Source of the DNA: Hamiltosporidium tvaerminnensis
Lineage: Eukaryota; Microsporidia; Dubosqiidae
DNA: 64,000 nt
Assembly: GCA_022605425.2 (NCBI GenBank)
Contig: CM061251.1
Span: 1 to 64,000 of the forward strand
Direction of reading: 5' to 3'
Shown: positions 33,314-45,705 of the stretch, piece after piece
Layout: every line of letters starts with the position of its first letter
Position numbering within the stretch: position 1 is the first letter of the stretch
Made by a program: the position numbers and the translations under genes
The notes under the pieces: generated by a model
Told to the model about the DNA's origin: nothing
Seen by the model: the letters and a program-made list of their open reading frames with translations, nothing else
Database searches by the model: none

Positions 33314-34050
33314 GTGGAGGGAGGATAACCACATAAAAAACTTTCTGCTTGGCAATGAGTGTGTGAAACTGGTGTGAGATCATTGTTTGGATTTTTGGTG
33401 GGAATAAAACCACACTACATCTTCGGTTGTTCCATGGGAGTTGTTATGAGGAGGAGAGGTCTAAGAAATGGAGAAACTTTTTCCACAAATTTATTTGTAG
33501 TTTTTTATGTAACCAGATTGCAGACCGCAGCTGAACATGTAGGTAATTGCCATGTAAAAACATGGAAACCTAGCCTTGCTCACTCGGGTTAGAAGACTTA
33601 GCGCCTGGGAGATATAAAACAAAAAACCATTTAAAGCCGGGAGAGCTAAGTAGCAGGTTATACCTGTTGGTATGACATTGCACTGTCTAGGTGGACCCCA
33701 TGCAAATCTCTGAAATATATCTTAGCTAGAAGTTTATTGGGTTCAGAAAGTGTAGAGTAAGTGGGAATGCTGCATAGTCTTGGGGGAGCCCAGGGGGGGC
33801 TTCGGCCTTCGATCACACTCCATGCAACGGACATTAACGAACTCCGGGCAACTTCCTCGCCTATTAATTAGGTTCTACACACCTGGTAAATGAAAGGCTT
33901 TGGGACGTAGGTATCGCAGGGTTACCGATGGAGTGTTGGGGTAGCAGTCATTTATGTTAAACCTAGAACTGCGTTAATGTCATGAAAACAAATATAACAC
34001 TTGCCACTGTTTTAAAAAAGATGTGATACTTTTAAATAAAGTTTATTTTA
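33314..34050 (+). repeat. Element A, copy with 19-bp target-site duplication
   Basis: 737 bases, visibly richer in G and C than its flanks, starting GTGGAGGGAGGATAACC and ending GATACTTTTAAATAAAGTTT plus a few bases. It is flanked by exact direct repeats TTTTGTTAAAAATAAGAAA at 33,295-33,313 and 34,051-34,069, which do not extend further, so the borders are clear. The match to the 44.5 kb copy is very close, with scattered single changes. A 77-codon frame inside (33,359-33,592, GTG start) survives in the 44.5 kb copy only because the two are nearly identical; it is broken in the 49.9 and 59.7 kb copies. Variable-length duplications and no terminal inverted repeats suggest retroposition. Confidence 0.9.
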
Positions 34051-34069
34051 TTTTGTTAAAAATAAGAAA

Positions 34070-37000
34070 ATATTTTAAATTATCTGCAAATTTATAATAT
34101 TTAGAAAGAATTTGGAATAAAAACCAAAAATACGTTTTAATTGTAAAAATTTATCATATTTTACAGATTTAGGATTATTTTTCAAGAAATTTAAAATATG
34201 TTTTTTTATAAGAATTTAAATTTTTTTCAAAACTTTAGCTATAAAATAATAATTACTTTTTAAGTTTTTACATGCGAAAAAAAAATATTTTGTAAAATAC
34301 GATCGAATTAGGATAAATCATGTGGAAGACTTAAAGAGTTATTTTTTGATGTAAATCATAGGGAATATTTAAATATTATTAAAAAATTAGACATATGTGA
34401 ATGCAATATTTGATTTACTTTATATCTTAAGAAAATTAATTGGTACCTTGGGTCACCATGGGTTATATGTCTACATATATCGAGAATCTGTAAAAACAAT
34501 GTATAAAATCCAAATGTCCATCCGAAAACCCTCATTACCAATTCTAATATCTTTTCGTATAAAAATGACTTTATATTTTCGATCACAAAACTCAAAAGTC
34601 TTGATTTTTCTAAACTATGAAATACTTTTGTAAATAAATTTTAATTATATTCTGGATAAAATTCTAAAAACTTAATCTCTGAAATATCTTTTTTAAGGTC
34701 AAAATGGAAGGCTGTTTAGGAAATATATAGTCAAATAAAAGCCAAAAATCACTAAAGATTCCAAAAATTATCAATGAAAATACAGATATTCTATAGGGCC
34801 CTTCATCTGGCACAATTCTTATTCTTAAGTTTTTCGCTCATGATTGATGGAACTTGAATTTCGCTGTAACAATGAGATAGATTAAAACGATAAAAAAATG
34901 GAAAATAATGGATTGGCTTAATAGATACTAAAGCGGATAGTTCGTCTGAACACTAATATAATTAAGGATAAGAATCATGCGAAAAACTTCGAGGCATGGT
35001 ACTCCGTGTTCTTGGAATTCCCTTATAGTAGTTTATTAGGAACTACATCTTTGTAGAAGGAATTATCATTCCGACGTATATTTTCAAAAGGTTTATCTTG
35101 TAAATATTTGAACAATATGCACCTATTCTGGATCAGAAAACAGCAAGTTATATTTACAGATATTAAAGAAATATCTAATGCAATCTAAACAAATTTTATT
35201 GCATATAAATTAACATTTAGACCAATGTTGTGTGAATGTTAGTAAAGGAAAAAGCAAATAGAATTTAGTTTTAATAGTTCAAATGAAATATAATTTACAG
35301 CAAGCCATGAAATGATAGTTTGGTTTACTGGTCTAAAGGCAGCTAAGAACTGCAATAAAGGGCCTTCTAGGTTGCATTGGAAGGCGATAGTTTAATATAA
35401 AATAACTGCCGATGAAAAATTTTTGAAAAAAGGCAAAAGAAGTGTACGTAAATGAATTATAAACAAAAAAAAGTTTTACTTCGACAGAATGAAAGTTAAA
35501 ATTAAAATTGGAATACTATATGATGTACCACATGAGAATCTGGATACATTATATTGAAAGAGATTGATCGATATATTTTTGTTGAATTAACCTATCAAAC
35601 AAAGAACATTACGAATCGGGTTAAAGTTTAATTTTTATTTCCTAACTGTTTCAGTCGTTTGCCAGTAACTTATAATTGTATAGATATTTGCAAGTAAAGT
35701 AATTTAAAAACGAAAATTTGCCTGAATATTTAAAGAATTTCTTAAAAACGGGAAGAGAACTGTTTGATATAAATCTCCTTTTGTATACAATCGTTAATTT
35801 TATTAAGTCTAAAAAATAGCTTGTAATAACAATCCTTAAAAAGGCCACACAGACAGTTCTTCTTAACATCATTATCAAACTTACTGAGTTTCTAAGGAAA
35901 ATTAAAGAATATACGTAGCAACTATACTAATAGAAAGGCAGATAAGTCTGATATAAGATAAATGCTGTAATTAAAAGATTTTCTTGTAACAAATGATTCA
36001 ATCATAAGCATATCTTTGCACAGAACTGGAAAACTGTTGTTATGGCATCATATAGGTGATGGAATGTATGAGTATAAGAATTTAACCTGAAAACTTTTGA
36101 AATTAGCTAAATAAATACCATGGAGCTAGGAAATGTTGTTGGCTAAAAAGAATATATTTTATAAGAATTTAAAACATAATATAAAGATGTTTAGGTCATT
36201 ATACAGTCATTTTGACGTGAAATGATTCTGACGATAATAAATGTTAGAAAATCGAAAAATATGGAAAAGTCTAGATGAGGTTCTTTGGTGTGAACCTTGG
36301 AAATATAAAATAAATAATGACAGATAAAATCCTACAAGGCCAAGAAATTATTTCAGGAACTTAAAAAAACTTATAAAAGATAAACTTTTTGCAATTGATA
36401 TTTAATCTTATAAATGGATAAAAAATGAATTTAGGTTGTATAAACTAACTTTACCACCTTTTTTAGAAAGTAACTTTTGGTGTACATTATACAATTGTAT
36501 CTATCCCACGCTTAAAAATCAACAGAAATTACTGCATTTGCATTTCATCGATGTTTACGGCATGTGAAACAAAATTATAATTCGAAATACTTTTTAAAGA
36601 AGTTATCTTATTATTTTAAAGAAAAGCAAAAAATGCCATCGTAAGTGAATGTAGCACTGTTTAATATTTTTTCGCAGAGAGAAAATGATGAGTTATCAAA
36701 TATTGAATAATGCTTAGGCTCTTCACAACTAGCAAAAAATAAACTATAAATTCTAAACAATGCATTTGAGACATTTTATCAATCGTAATCTGCTTATTAT
36801 TCTGATTTTCGCCTTAAAATTCTTTCGAACTAAATTTTCTTTTCTACTTTATATATTTAATCAACAGAAAGAAGCAAAACAAGAAAAAATTATAGAAAAG
36901 TATAGAATTTACTAGTGAAAAATTAAAATGGTGTATGAAAAAAGAGGACTTTTTAAAAATTCATCCAGGGTAAATGTGATAAGCACTTGTGGTGATACTC

Positions 37001-37867
37001 TTAATGCGATTTGCAAAATGATTCTCTTATTCTTATATTCTAATAAAAAGCTTTGAATACAGCTTCAAGCAATAATTTTTGGAAGCTTTTTTTGGATAAA
37101 ATCAATTATTTTGTTTTTTTATTCCTTTTGATGACTGTAAAATTTCTTTCTTCGTAGAACTACTAAATCAGGATGAAACCTAAAGTAAATAAAGTGTACA
37201 CTCATATCTCGTGTCATATGGCCCACGCGTTTAAATCGATATTTAAGCGATATAGTCGGGGAATATTCAATATTGTTCAATAATTTATGTGATATCATAT
37301 ATTACTGCCTCAATATCTCTTCACTACTTTGCTTTATGCTTCTCTAGATATTTCTTTATTTCAGACTTTAATAATATTCTTCAGGATTGCATCTTCTTGT
37401 ATTTAACAAAAGTTTCGTCTTGAAGACTTCTAAATGTCTGATTATGGTTTGTTAATTTTTCTTTTTGATGTCTGATAATTGTCAAACACAATTTGTTTTA
37501 TATTATTCGATTAGTTTTTTAGATATATTTTATCGTGTTTATTGTAGGCTTTGGATGATGTCTGATAAATGTCTCAACTTTATCTTGCATTTATAGCTGC
37601 TTTACTCTTAAAGTAGCGAAATTTTAGAATTTGCCCATATTTTTTTACCGTTTGTTTAATAGCTTTTTTTCTTTATTTTTTGAATAGTAACCCGCGCACT
37701 TTCTGGAAAACATGATTTTAAAGCACATTCAAAACAACTTATACTGGATATATCTGTAATTGTACACCAAGAAACTGTATACATTCTGAATTTAAACTCA
37801 AAATTTTAGGTCAAAATTATCTGTTTAGTATTTCCGCAATCATTATAATGCATCTAAATACGGTCTG
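34070..37867. other. Gene-free region, probably decayed mobile-element or gene sequence
   Basis: About 3.8 kb. From about 34,650 to 36,750 it is less AT-rich than true spacers and gives short protein-like runs broken by stops: VWFTGLKAAKNCNKG-like near 35,320 (plus strand, frames shifting) and WKTVVMASYR/LLLWHHIGDGMYEYKN near 36,030-36,085. I cannot assign it to a family with confidence. Overlapping frames at 34,356-34,633 on both strands and 35,651-35,878 are not supported. No repeat A, B or C copy was found in it. Confidence 0.4.
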
Positions 37868-38353
37868 ATGAAAATTTTTAGTTACCGTCTTAAAAGCATC
37901 ATTACTTTTGAAATTTTAGTGATATTGATATGTTTTAATATATTTTTCTGTTCTTTCTACTTCAAACTCGCAATATTTTACTGTGAGTTCCTAGTGCATT
38001 GCTTTTTTGCCAATATGACTAGAAAGATGTATAGAGCCAAAAACTTCAGCTTTTGCCAAGCTATTATCTTTCATATTACTTCTTTAATTTATTGTAACAT
38101 CCGTCGTATAGACTTATTATTTTCGATATATATCGGCTGCTCGCTTTTAAAATCATATTTCGGATTGAATTTGTCTCTAAAGCCAAATTCCTCAAAAATT
38201 AAACTACATTTGAGTCTTTTTTCCATATTTGCCACAAACATATGTTGTTCGGATTTTTTTATCTTAAAACTACAATATATTTTTCTCCTTCAAAATATGA
38301 GTCTAAACAAATATATGCGAAACGAAAATATAAGAAGGTTTAGTAAAAGATGA
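37868..38353 (+). other. Unsupported 161-codon open frame
   Basis: The frame begins at an ATG and is long for this composition, with Phe/Ile/Cys-rich, partly hydrophobic content. However, the minus strand of the same stretch reads at least as protein-like (for example FRDKFNPKYDFKSEQPIYIE at about 38,185-38,125, between stops). This suggests an antisense trace of a decayed minus-strand gene. I would not call either strand a gene. Confidence 0.3.
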
Positions 38354-39013
38354 TATATTAGACTTTGTTTTTAATTTAATTGTGTAATATCGCTCGACGG
38401 GAAATATATAATATTTTTCACTTCGCTATTTAAGAGTTTTAAACTAGTATGGTGATCATTCAATTTTGTATATAATTTCAAACATGTATCTTATACAATT
38501 TGAATTTAAATTTGTAATATCACAATGTCTCATGCATTCTTCAAGCTTGAAAACCTTTTCAATAGCTATTTCTTTTCTGTTATCTTCAAATTCTAAGCCT
38601 GAATAAAGGAAACTGTGTTGATTGGTGTAGAATATTTTCTCAAATAAATCATATTTTTATCCAACCGAACAAATTACGAATGACAAAAAAAAGTTTTTGC
38701 AGTTTTAACTTAAAATAAAGAAGATTCTTAGAAGATCCGAGATCTTAAGGTTGTGACCCAGTGGTTTAAGTAAATAAAAAACCAATAATTTAAAATGCTT
38801 TATTGCAATTTTTTAGGCCTATTATAATAAAAAAAAAAGTGTTTTTAGTTACATTTTGATCAAAATCTTAACCTGCTAAAATTCACATAAATTTTTTTGC
38901 TCTTTAAATACATTTTTCAAATTTTTTTTTTAAAGTCTAAGAATTTAATTTAAAAAATCTCGTCTGTGAACTGGAAATATAATTATTTATAATGACAAAT
39001 TTTGCCTTAAAAC
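38354..39013. other. AT-rich spacer
   Basis: Upstream of the broken gene at 39.0 kb. Nothing recognised. Confidence 0.5.
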
Positions 39014-40481
39014 ATGGGAACAATACTTTTAACACTATTAATAATTCAATTTGGGTTGCTTTCGGATAGAAAAAAAACGAGAGGAATAACAAAAATTTTC
39101 GATAATACGCGTAACCAGTCTGCTACTTCAATTCGGAAAAGGGTTCATACTGATATGATAAAAAAACACAAGCGCATAAGCCAAGCACAAATTCTGAAGA
39201 CACAATAGTAAAGAATTTTGAAACTTTGAATACTAATTTAAACATTTTGCTATGCTTATCGCAGGTTAGTAACAGTAAGAAAAATGAGTATTGTAAAGAA
39301 GAGTATGCGATTTTTTCGTTAGCCAAAATAAGATTAGCTAAATTTTTAAAATACAAAGCGCTAATGGTCGTAAATCTGATCTATACCAAAAATAATAAAT
39401 CTGTTCAATTATAAACCGAAGAAGATTTTATTTATGAACTAAATCAAATGGGAAAATATCAGAAAGCTACTTATATTGAAGAGTCAGAATTTCTGGACAA
39501 AATATTCGAATTCTCTCAAAAATTTTTTCTGTTGAAAAAACAATATATTATTCTTTTACAAAAAATGATATGATTTTAAAAGCAGAAATATTGAATTTTG
39601 TAAATACCATAAATGAGATTCTGAACAAAAAACTATACTTTTTCATGTGCGATTTAATCGTTTTTTCTTTGATTAACCGAGAAGATTTTCGATCCAAGTT
39701 ACAAGAAGGTTATATTTTATATGCATCTTTTCTGTTGGAGGTGATAGAATCACAAATTGAAAAAATCATCGAAAATACTTCGAAATCAATAAAGGTACCA
39801 TTAAACACCACAGAGAAAAACGACAATACATATAAATTAGAAAAAGGATTTTTACACATAAGACTGTTAGTTTCAAAAATTTTATTTGTTATGAAAGACA
39901 ACAATTACTCTGCAAACGTTTATTTTCCACAGAGTTTATTAAGTTTCTTTAGTAGTTTAACCATTCAAACATTAGATGTGATTGAATCACCTTTATTTAA
40001 GGTTTTTATAGATTTATTGTTTCCTCTAAATTTTTATGGAGGAGAAAAATTTGCTATCAGTTCGTTAAATGCGATATTTGATCTAATAACTAAACTAATA
40101 TCTAAAATTCCTACAAAAAGAACATCTATTTTACAAACGGCAAGAAATATTTTGATAGGTTATTCGGATGAAAAACTCGTACATTTTAGTTTCGAGACTT
40201 TGAATTTTCTTTTACAAAAATACAAAAATGAAGTAATTCAAGATTACTTTAGCAGATTAAATAACAAATATAAGACCTTATATTGCGAAGAAAATATACC
40301 ATCAAAAGAAAGTGATGTTAAAAACATTTATAAAGTTTTGATACAAAGTCAAATGTGCTTGTATTCATATAAAGTATATTTACCTGAGTATTCTTTATAT
40401 TTAGTCAAAGATTCTGTTCAGAATTAGGAAAAAGACATCATAGAGGAACTGTTTGAGGCTCTTGTTAACTTTCAATTTTGA
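39014..40481 (+). pseudogene. Broken gene for a secreted-type protein, unknown family
   Basis: Four open segments read as one former gene of about 485 codons. Segment one (39,014-39,208) starts at ATG with a signal-peptide-like MGTILLTLLIIQFGLLS. The reading then moves frame near 39,155-39,190 and continues (TNLNILLCLSQVSNSKKNEY) to an in-frame TAA at 39,412. Beyond it the same frame stays open (TEEDFIYELNQMGKYQKATY) until 39,571, where a second frame change leads into the 285-codon segment (39,570-40,427). That ends in TAG, after which EKDIIEELFEALVNFQF runs in frame to TGA at 40,481. The sequence is helical and charged in the style of lineage-specific microsporidian proteins. Two internal stops and two frame changes make it a pseudogene, unless they are assembly errors. 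Confidence 0.6.
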
Positions 40482-41589
40482 GCAAAAACACTTTTTAAAT
40501 AAACTTTTTTTAAAAAAACCTATATTTAATCAATGGCAGATAAAAACCCTAAAAAATTAAAGATTTTCCAAAATATACTTGGGATATGATTTAATGGCTT
40601 AATAAGACAATAGAAGTATATTTAATGTAACAGGGCTTTTGGAAATAAAACTTAAGATAATTTATTTCTTGAAATCTCGAGAAATGTGCCACTCAAATAA
40701 AAATATCTTGCTTTTAGCATATATTTTTTGATTTGGCAGTTCATAATTTTTATGAATTACTTATTCTGCTAGCTAATCAAGGAATAACATTTTTGTAAAT
40801 TTATATTATATCCATTGTATTAAATATAACAATCCAGATATTAAGCTCATAAAAACATACTTTTTTTGCATTCTAAGAAAAAAAATGCCAAAAAATCTTA
40901 GAATTCGTTATTTAGCCATAATTCATCAATAAAAATTTTATACTCTCACCTAGTCTGTTTCTTGTATTGTTTTTATTTCACATCAAATTTTTAGTATTCT
41001 TCAGACATTCTCAATATAATTTAGGTTTTTTCATTTGCATATTCTTCTTCTTCTTTTTTCATAAATTTCAATTTTACAGAACTTCAGCTCGGTTTTAATA
41101 GTTAGTCTGGTCACTTTCCACCTATTTTTATTAATTCTATCCTATTTTTCAGAGAAATTTTTTCTTTGAAATGTTTTATTTGTCTGAAAAAACCGTGTTT
41201 TTTACTATCCTACATTTATTAATCTATTTGTTGTATTAAGTTCTTAATCATTTTTACTAAAAATGTTTTGATTTAATCAAATATAAAGTTCCATTTAGCC
41301 TTTGAAGCAAAATTATAATGTGAAATTATTATTGATAATATAAATAAATTGTCCGGAAGAGTGATAGAAAAGTATCAATCTTATCATAAAATTTTTTATC
41401 TAGCAGTAAATTCTTAGAATAGAAACCTCAAGCAAGTGATTTAAACCCTTTTTAAACAGAATAGGTTAGAAAAAGTAAAAAAACAAATTTATTATGTTAT
41501 TCTTGCTGGATACTACAATTTAGAAGAAAACTTACAATTTTTATTTAAATTACTTTTTTAACCAATGAATCTTTTTAATTGTTTTATGT
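40482..41589. other. AT-rich spacer, probable 5' part of repeat B
   Basis: No gene. From about 40,950 it contains words shared with 15.6-16.2 kb and 59.5-59.7 kb, so the old repeat B may start here. Confidence 0.4.
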
Positions 41590-41740
41590 TCAGTTCTACT
41601 CACTATTATTGGTTGTGTAAGATTTATGAACAAATAGAAAGAGACATATCTAAATTAAAGCACGCTTATTGGTGTCTTAAATTTTTTTAACCAATTAAAC
41701 ATTTCGAGGTAAGTCGTCGTCAGGACATTACTGAATTATA
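41590..41740 (+). repeat. Dispersed repeat B, copy 2
   Basis: The core TTGTGTAAGATTTATGAAC (41,613-41,631), with GTCGTCGTCAGGACATTA downstream (about 41,716-41,733), matches copies at 16.2 and 61.0 kb. Best preserved of the three in the core. Family identity unknown. Confidence 0.5.
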
Positions 41741-42784
41741 TAAATGATGATGATTTTAAAGAAATCTATTGAAGAAATGCAATCATTTAAAGCCACTTGA
41801 TTCATTATGAAATATTTTATTAGACTTTATCCCGGTATCGCATATAATATAGTTAGTTATATGATCTTCGTAAATATATATTTGCTATCATTTCGTTTTA
41901 GAAAGATATGGGTTTTGGGTTAGCTTGAAAGTTTTATTTATGGAATATAGTTTAAAACTTTTAAATGGTTATTATATTTTACTAACATGTGGTAACAACA
42001 CTTTTTTCGCGGTCTAAAAAACGATCCAATGTACAACAAGCTCCTGGTTGGTTCAGATGCATCCCTTCCTAATATTTTTAATATCCGCGTTATTTCCAAT
42101 ACTTTTTTAGATTCCTTGTAAAATATTTCACCTTAAAACTCGCAGATATTATAAAAAAAAGAAGTTTTTTTAAGGAATTTGTTGTGTACAAGCCAAAAAT
42201 TTCTCATATAGCCGCACAATTAAATTTTCCACAAAGAAAATTTGTGCAGAATTTAGAAATATTTCACCAGTAAAAACGAATTTTCAAACATTAATTTTAT
42301 AAAAGAATTAAATTAAATATAGTTTGTTTGTTATTGAAACCGTAATACATTGACTTAATCATTTTTCACCTTGAACTTGTTATTCATAAAAACTTGCCAC
42401 AATAAATAAAGAATCTCATAGAAGAGTCAAATGAGCTTTTTTGTCTTTTTATTTGTCTCAAAGTTTTTTGATTAAGAATTTATATTCAACAAGACAAATA
42501 ATCCGAACAACATTTTTTTCCTTTATTATGATTCCATTTTTTTAATTTTTAAATAGCAGTTCTATCAGTGCATCTATTTTTTTGTAGTTTTAGATATCAT
42601 CTGTTATTATAATAGTCATCTACGTTTTTGATTGATTGATTTCTTCGGCAACTTTGCAACTATTTAGGCTCTGCCGTGTATACTTCGTATTTTCATCCTA
42701 AATATTTTGATAAAACCTATTGGACTATAACCACCGATATATTTGCTTTATTTTATCTTATTATGCTTCCAGAAAGAGAATAAT
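41741..42784. other. AT-rich spacer
   Basis: No gene or RNA recognised. Some less AT-rich stretches (42,020-42,070) suggest decayed sequence. Confidence 0.45.
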
Positions 42785-42945
42785 TAAAATTCGAGCGTCT
42801 AAAGAAAAGCATTGTGTTGTGCTGATAACCCTACTGATCAAAAGAAACATGTCTTTGAACGCTTGTAACTTAACAAAACTATAATTCTTTCTAAATTGTG
42901 CTCCATCCGTAGGGAAGGAACGAGCTATTAAAAAAAATAAAAAAA
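42785..42945 (+). repeat. Dispersed repeat C, copy 2
   Basis: Matches the reverse complement of 20,281-20,420, best over CCATCC-TA-GGAAGGA and AGCTATTAAAAAAAA (42,904-42,938). Diverged. Together the two copies only show that a repeat exists; neither has visible ends. Confidence 0.45.
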
Positions 42946-43129
42946 TAACTCTAGATTTGTTTTTTGACTAATTTGATAATTTTTTATAATCATAAAAACA
43001 TGATATTGTGTCAAATTTATCGCTTTTGATCATTCGAACATATTTTCTTCCGAGCATCTTTTATAATATGATTCACTTGTCAAACATGGATTTTGTTAAT
43101 TCGATTAGTAATATTTTATGTATATAAGG

Positions 43130-43450
43130 GTAAATTTTGGAAATAGCGAGTGGTGGATTAGAACGAATCAAGAGATCTATGAAATATATCAAGAATTCAA
43201 TATTTTCACAGAATAAAACAAAAAAGACTTAGGTGACTCTGTAAGTAGCAAAATGGTTACAGATTGAGCTGTTAGTAACAATTTTAAAACGTTACCTGAA
43301 AGTACAGAATATAAGCCAGACCAAAAAATGTAATTAGATTAAAGTTAGGAAGATCTAATGAAGCTTACTGTGCTGTGATGGAGAATTTTGGGCAAAATAG
43401 AGAGGAATGTGGAGTAAAGTTAAAAGACCCGAGCCATTCAGGGGTTGTTG
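43130..43450 (+). mobile_element. Relic of a non-LTR retrotransposon C terminus
   Basis: At 43,148-43,216 the plus strand reads WWIRTNQEIYEIYQEFNIF. This closely follows the W-x-IRTN-x-E-(I/L)-x-x-(L/I)-Y segment found after the reverse transcriptase domain of many RTE/jockey-type elements. A stop follows at once, and the rest is shredded. It could belong to the same lineage as the 3.1-3.9 kb relic. Confidence 0.4.
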
Positions 43451-44447
43451 TGCTGCGGAGTAATTAAGTGATTATTTTATGCATATATTTAACTTGGAAC
43501 ACACAAATAAGTTCCAAAGAAGCTACCCGTAAACATCAGCAGTCATTATATTACATTTCCACTGAAATAATAATGTGACTAAAAGGAACTATCAGTAAAT
43601 CCTTCACCGCATGTAAATCCTTTTTATTTTTCTCAATACTAGACCATCTATTATTTATGTGTCAATTACATCGAGAATTTAGCAATCTTGATCAGTTAGT
43701 TTAGTACCAAAAATCTAAAGAATCACATATATCGTCCAGTTTTTAAATATGCAGCTCGTAACTTCTTTATCGTATATTTTTTTTATAATTTAAATTCTTT
43801 GGCATTGTAGTTTATATACATTTATACATGGAATGTGTTTTCTGAAACGATATATTCATTAATAATATTAAATTTTGTTCAAATTATGTGTCTAGAAGAG
43901 TACAATACTTTTTTAATTTTGTTTCTTTGAAATAAAGTAAAACAAAAAGCTGCGAAGAAGCGGTAGAAAGAATAAATAAATATTTTTTACCATTATTTTC
44001 ATATGCAATATCCTGTTTCTCGAACAAACGAATGTTAAAAAGGTATGAATTAAATATGATATCAGGAATTTATAAGGGTGACAGGAGATGAATAAATTTT
44101 AGACATGGCCATACGAGGATGCATAAGAAATAAGGAATTCGTAAATGTTTAAAGGGTAATAGAATATTGTTAGCTTGTTAGCAATGACATTAATTAATAA
44201 TAAATCTATTGTCATTTCATATTTATTTTATAGTATTTTCTTAAATATTTTAAGAATACGATAGCAATAACTTGATTTGCAAGACCAATTATTTTAAGAT
44301 TAAATTCAATATTGTTTAACTACTGTTTTTTTATTTCTGTATTTTTATTCATTTTTTTATTTTTGCTACTTTCATATCAAAAAATTAAAATTCATAATCA
44401 ATTTACGAGACAATGAGTAATTTAACAATTTAAGTGAATAATCTATT
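43451..44447. other. AT-rich spacer
   Basis: No supported gene. It runs up to the 11-bp duplication that flanks the next element A copy. Confidence 0.5.
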
Positions 44448-44458
44448 TTCATAATAAA

Positions 44459-45185
44459 TGGTGGAGGGAGGATACCCACATAAAAAACTTTCTGCTTGGC
44501 AATGAGTGTGTGAAACTGGTGTGAGGTCATTGTTTGGATTTTTGGTGGAAATACAACCACACTACATCTTCGGTTGTTCCATGGGAGTTGTTATGAAGAG
44601 GAGAGGTCTAAGAAATGGAGAAACTTTTTCTACGAATTTATTTGTAGTTTTTTATGTAACCAGATTGCAGACCGCAGGTGAACATGTAGGTAATTGCCAT
44701 GTAAAAGCATGGAAACCTAGCCTTGCTCACTCGGGTTAGAAGACTTAGCGCCTGGGAGATATAAAACAAAAAACAATTTAAAGCCGGGAGAGCTAAGTAG
44801 CAGGTTATCCTGTGGGTATGACATTGCACTGTTTAGGTGGACCCCATGTAAATCTCTGAAATATATCTTAGCTAGAAGTTTATTTGGTTCAGAAAGTGTA
44901 GAGTAAGGGGGAATGCTGCATAGTCTTGGAGGAGCCCGAGGGGGCTTCGGCCTTCGATCACACTCCATGCAACGAACATTAACGAACTCCGGGCAACTAC
45001 CTCGCCTAGTAATTAGGTTCTACAGACCTTGTAGATGAAAGGCTTTGGGACGTAGGTATCGCAGGGGTTACCGATGGAGTGTTGGGGTAGCAGTCATTTA
45101 TGTTAAACCTAGAACTGCGTTAATGTGATGAAAACAAATATAAAACTTGCCACTTTTTTAAAAATATGTGATCTTTTAAATGAAA
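44459..45185 (+). repeat. Element A, copy with 11-bp target-site duplication
   Basis: 727 bases, almost identical to the 33.3 kb copy. It is flanked by exact TTCATAATAAA at 44,448-44,458 and 45,186-45,196, which does not extend further. Its target sequence differs from that of the 33.3 kb copy, so it shows no strict site preference beyond AT-richness. The near identity and intact duplication point to recent movement. The hairpin (GGGGC-TTCG-GCCTT) is at 44,941-44,954. Confidence 0.9.
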
Positions 45186-45354
45186 TTCATAATAAAAGGT
45201 TTTACTTTGAAATTGAAATACCAAAAAAAAATAAAATATATTTTAAGGAAGATTTACAGTCAGGATTTGTACTAAAAATATTTTAATTAACATTTTAAAT
45301 TTAGAAATCTTTTTTAATTTCTTTTTTGATATCAAAATTAAATATTTTTCTTAT

Positions 45355-45705
45355 TTAGAAACAATCTTCAATCAAACTACTATAAGTATTTCTATAATCA
45401 GTCTTTTCTTCTTTAATAACAACATTTTTAGCAATACCACTGATAATGTATGCAACAGGTGTTTTCATATCTTCTTTATTCATAACTATAGCTTTAACTA
45501 CTGCCTTTTCATATTCTACTCTTTTATCCGTATATTCAATAATTACATTTGATACGTTTTCTATCTTAACTGTTATCTTCTTTAATGAATTTAATACAGC
45601 TAGTAGTTTTAAACCAGCAACTTCTTCTTTTGAAGGCTTGGGCCTCATATGTCTCTTTCGTGGACCTGAAGGTCGATCGAATTGGGAATTATGTCTATTG
45701 TTCAT
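45355..45705 (-). CDS. NAC-beta/BTF3-like protein (tentative)
   Basis: 116 residues from the first ATG (45,705); an upstream open frame has only a TTG. The N terminus is basic (GPRKRHMRPKPSKEEV). A NAC-domain-like pattern follows: LAVLNSLKKITVKIENVSNV corresponds to the L-x-x-x-LKKLGV-x-x-I-x-x-I-x-x-V/V block. VIIEYTDKRV corresponds to V-I-x-F-x-N-P-K-V, and TPVAYIISGIAKNV to the closing tyvisG segment. The beta subunit of the nascent polypeptide-associated complex sits at the ribosomal exit tunnel. Size and order fit a reduced microsporidian copy, but identity is low and the PKV motif reads DKRV. An unrelated small beta-rich protein remains possible. Confidence 0.45.
   Translation of the reverse strand: MNNRHNSQFDRPSGPRKRHMRPKPSKEEVAGLKLLAVLNSLKKITVKIENVSNVIIEYTDKRVEYEKAVVKAIVMNKEDMKTPVAYIISGIAKNVVIKEEKTDYRNTYSSLIEDCF

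Noticed and set aside
33359-33592. 77-codon frame inside element A, also present at 44,506-44,739
   Set aside because: It persists only because these two copies are nearly identical. It needs a GTG start, and the 49.9 and 59.7 kb copies break it, so it is not conserved as protein.
33700-33900. Element A as an rRNA fragment because of its higher GC
   Set aside because: None of the conserved small- or large-subunit rRNA words I know are present, and flanking target-site duplications show it is a mobile element.
37868-38353. 161-codon ORF from ATG
   Set aside because: Composition is hydrophobic and T-driven, and the opposite strand looks more protein-like; kept only as an unsupported frame.
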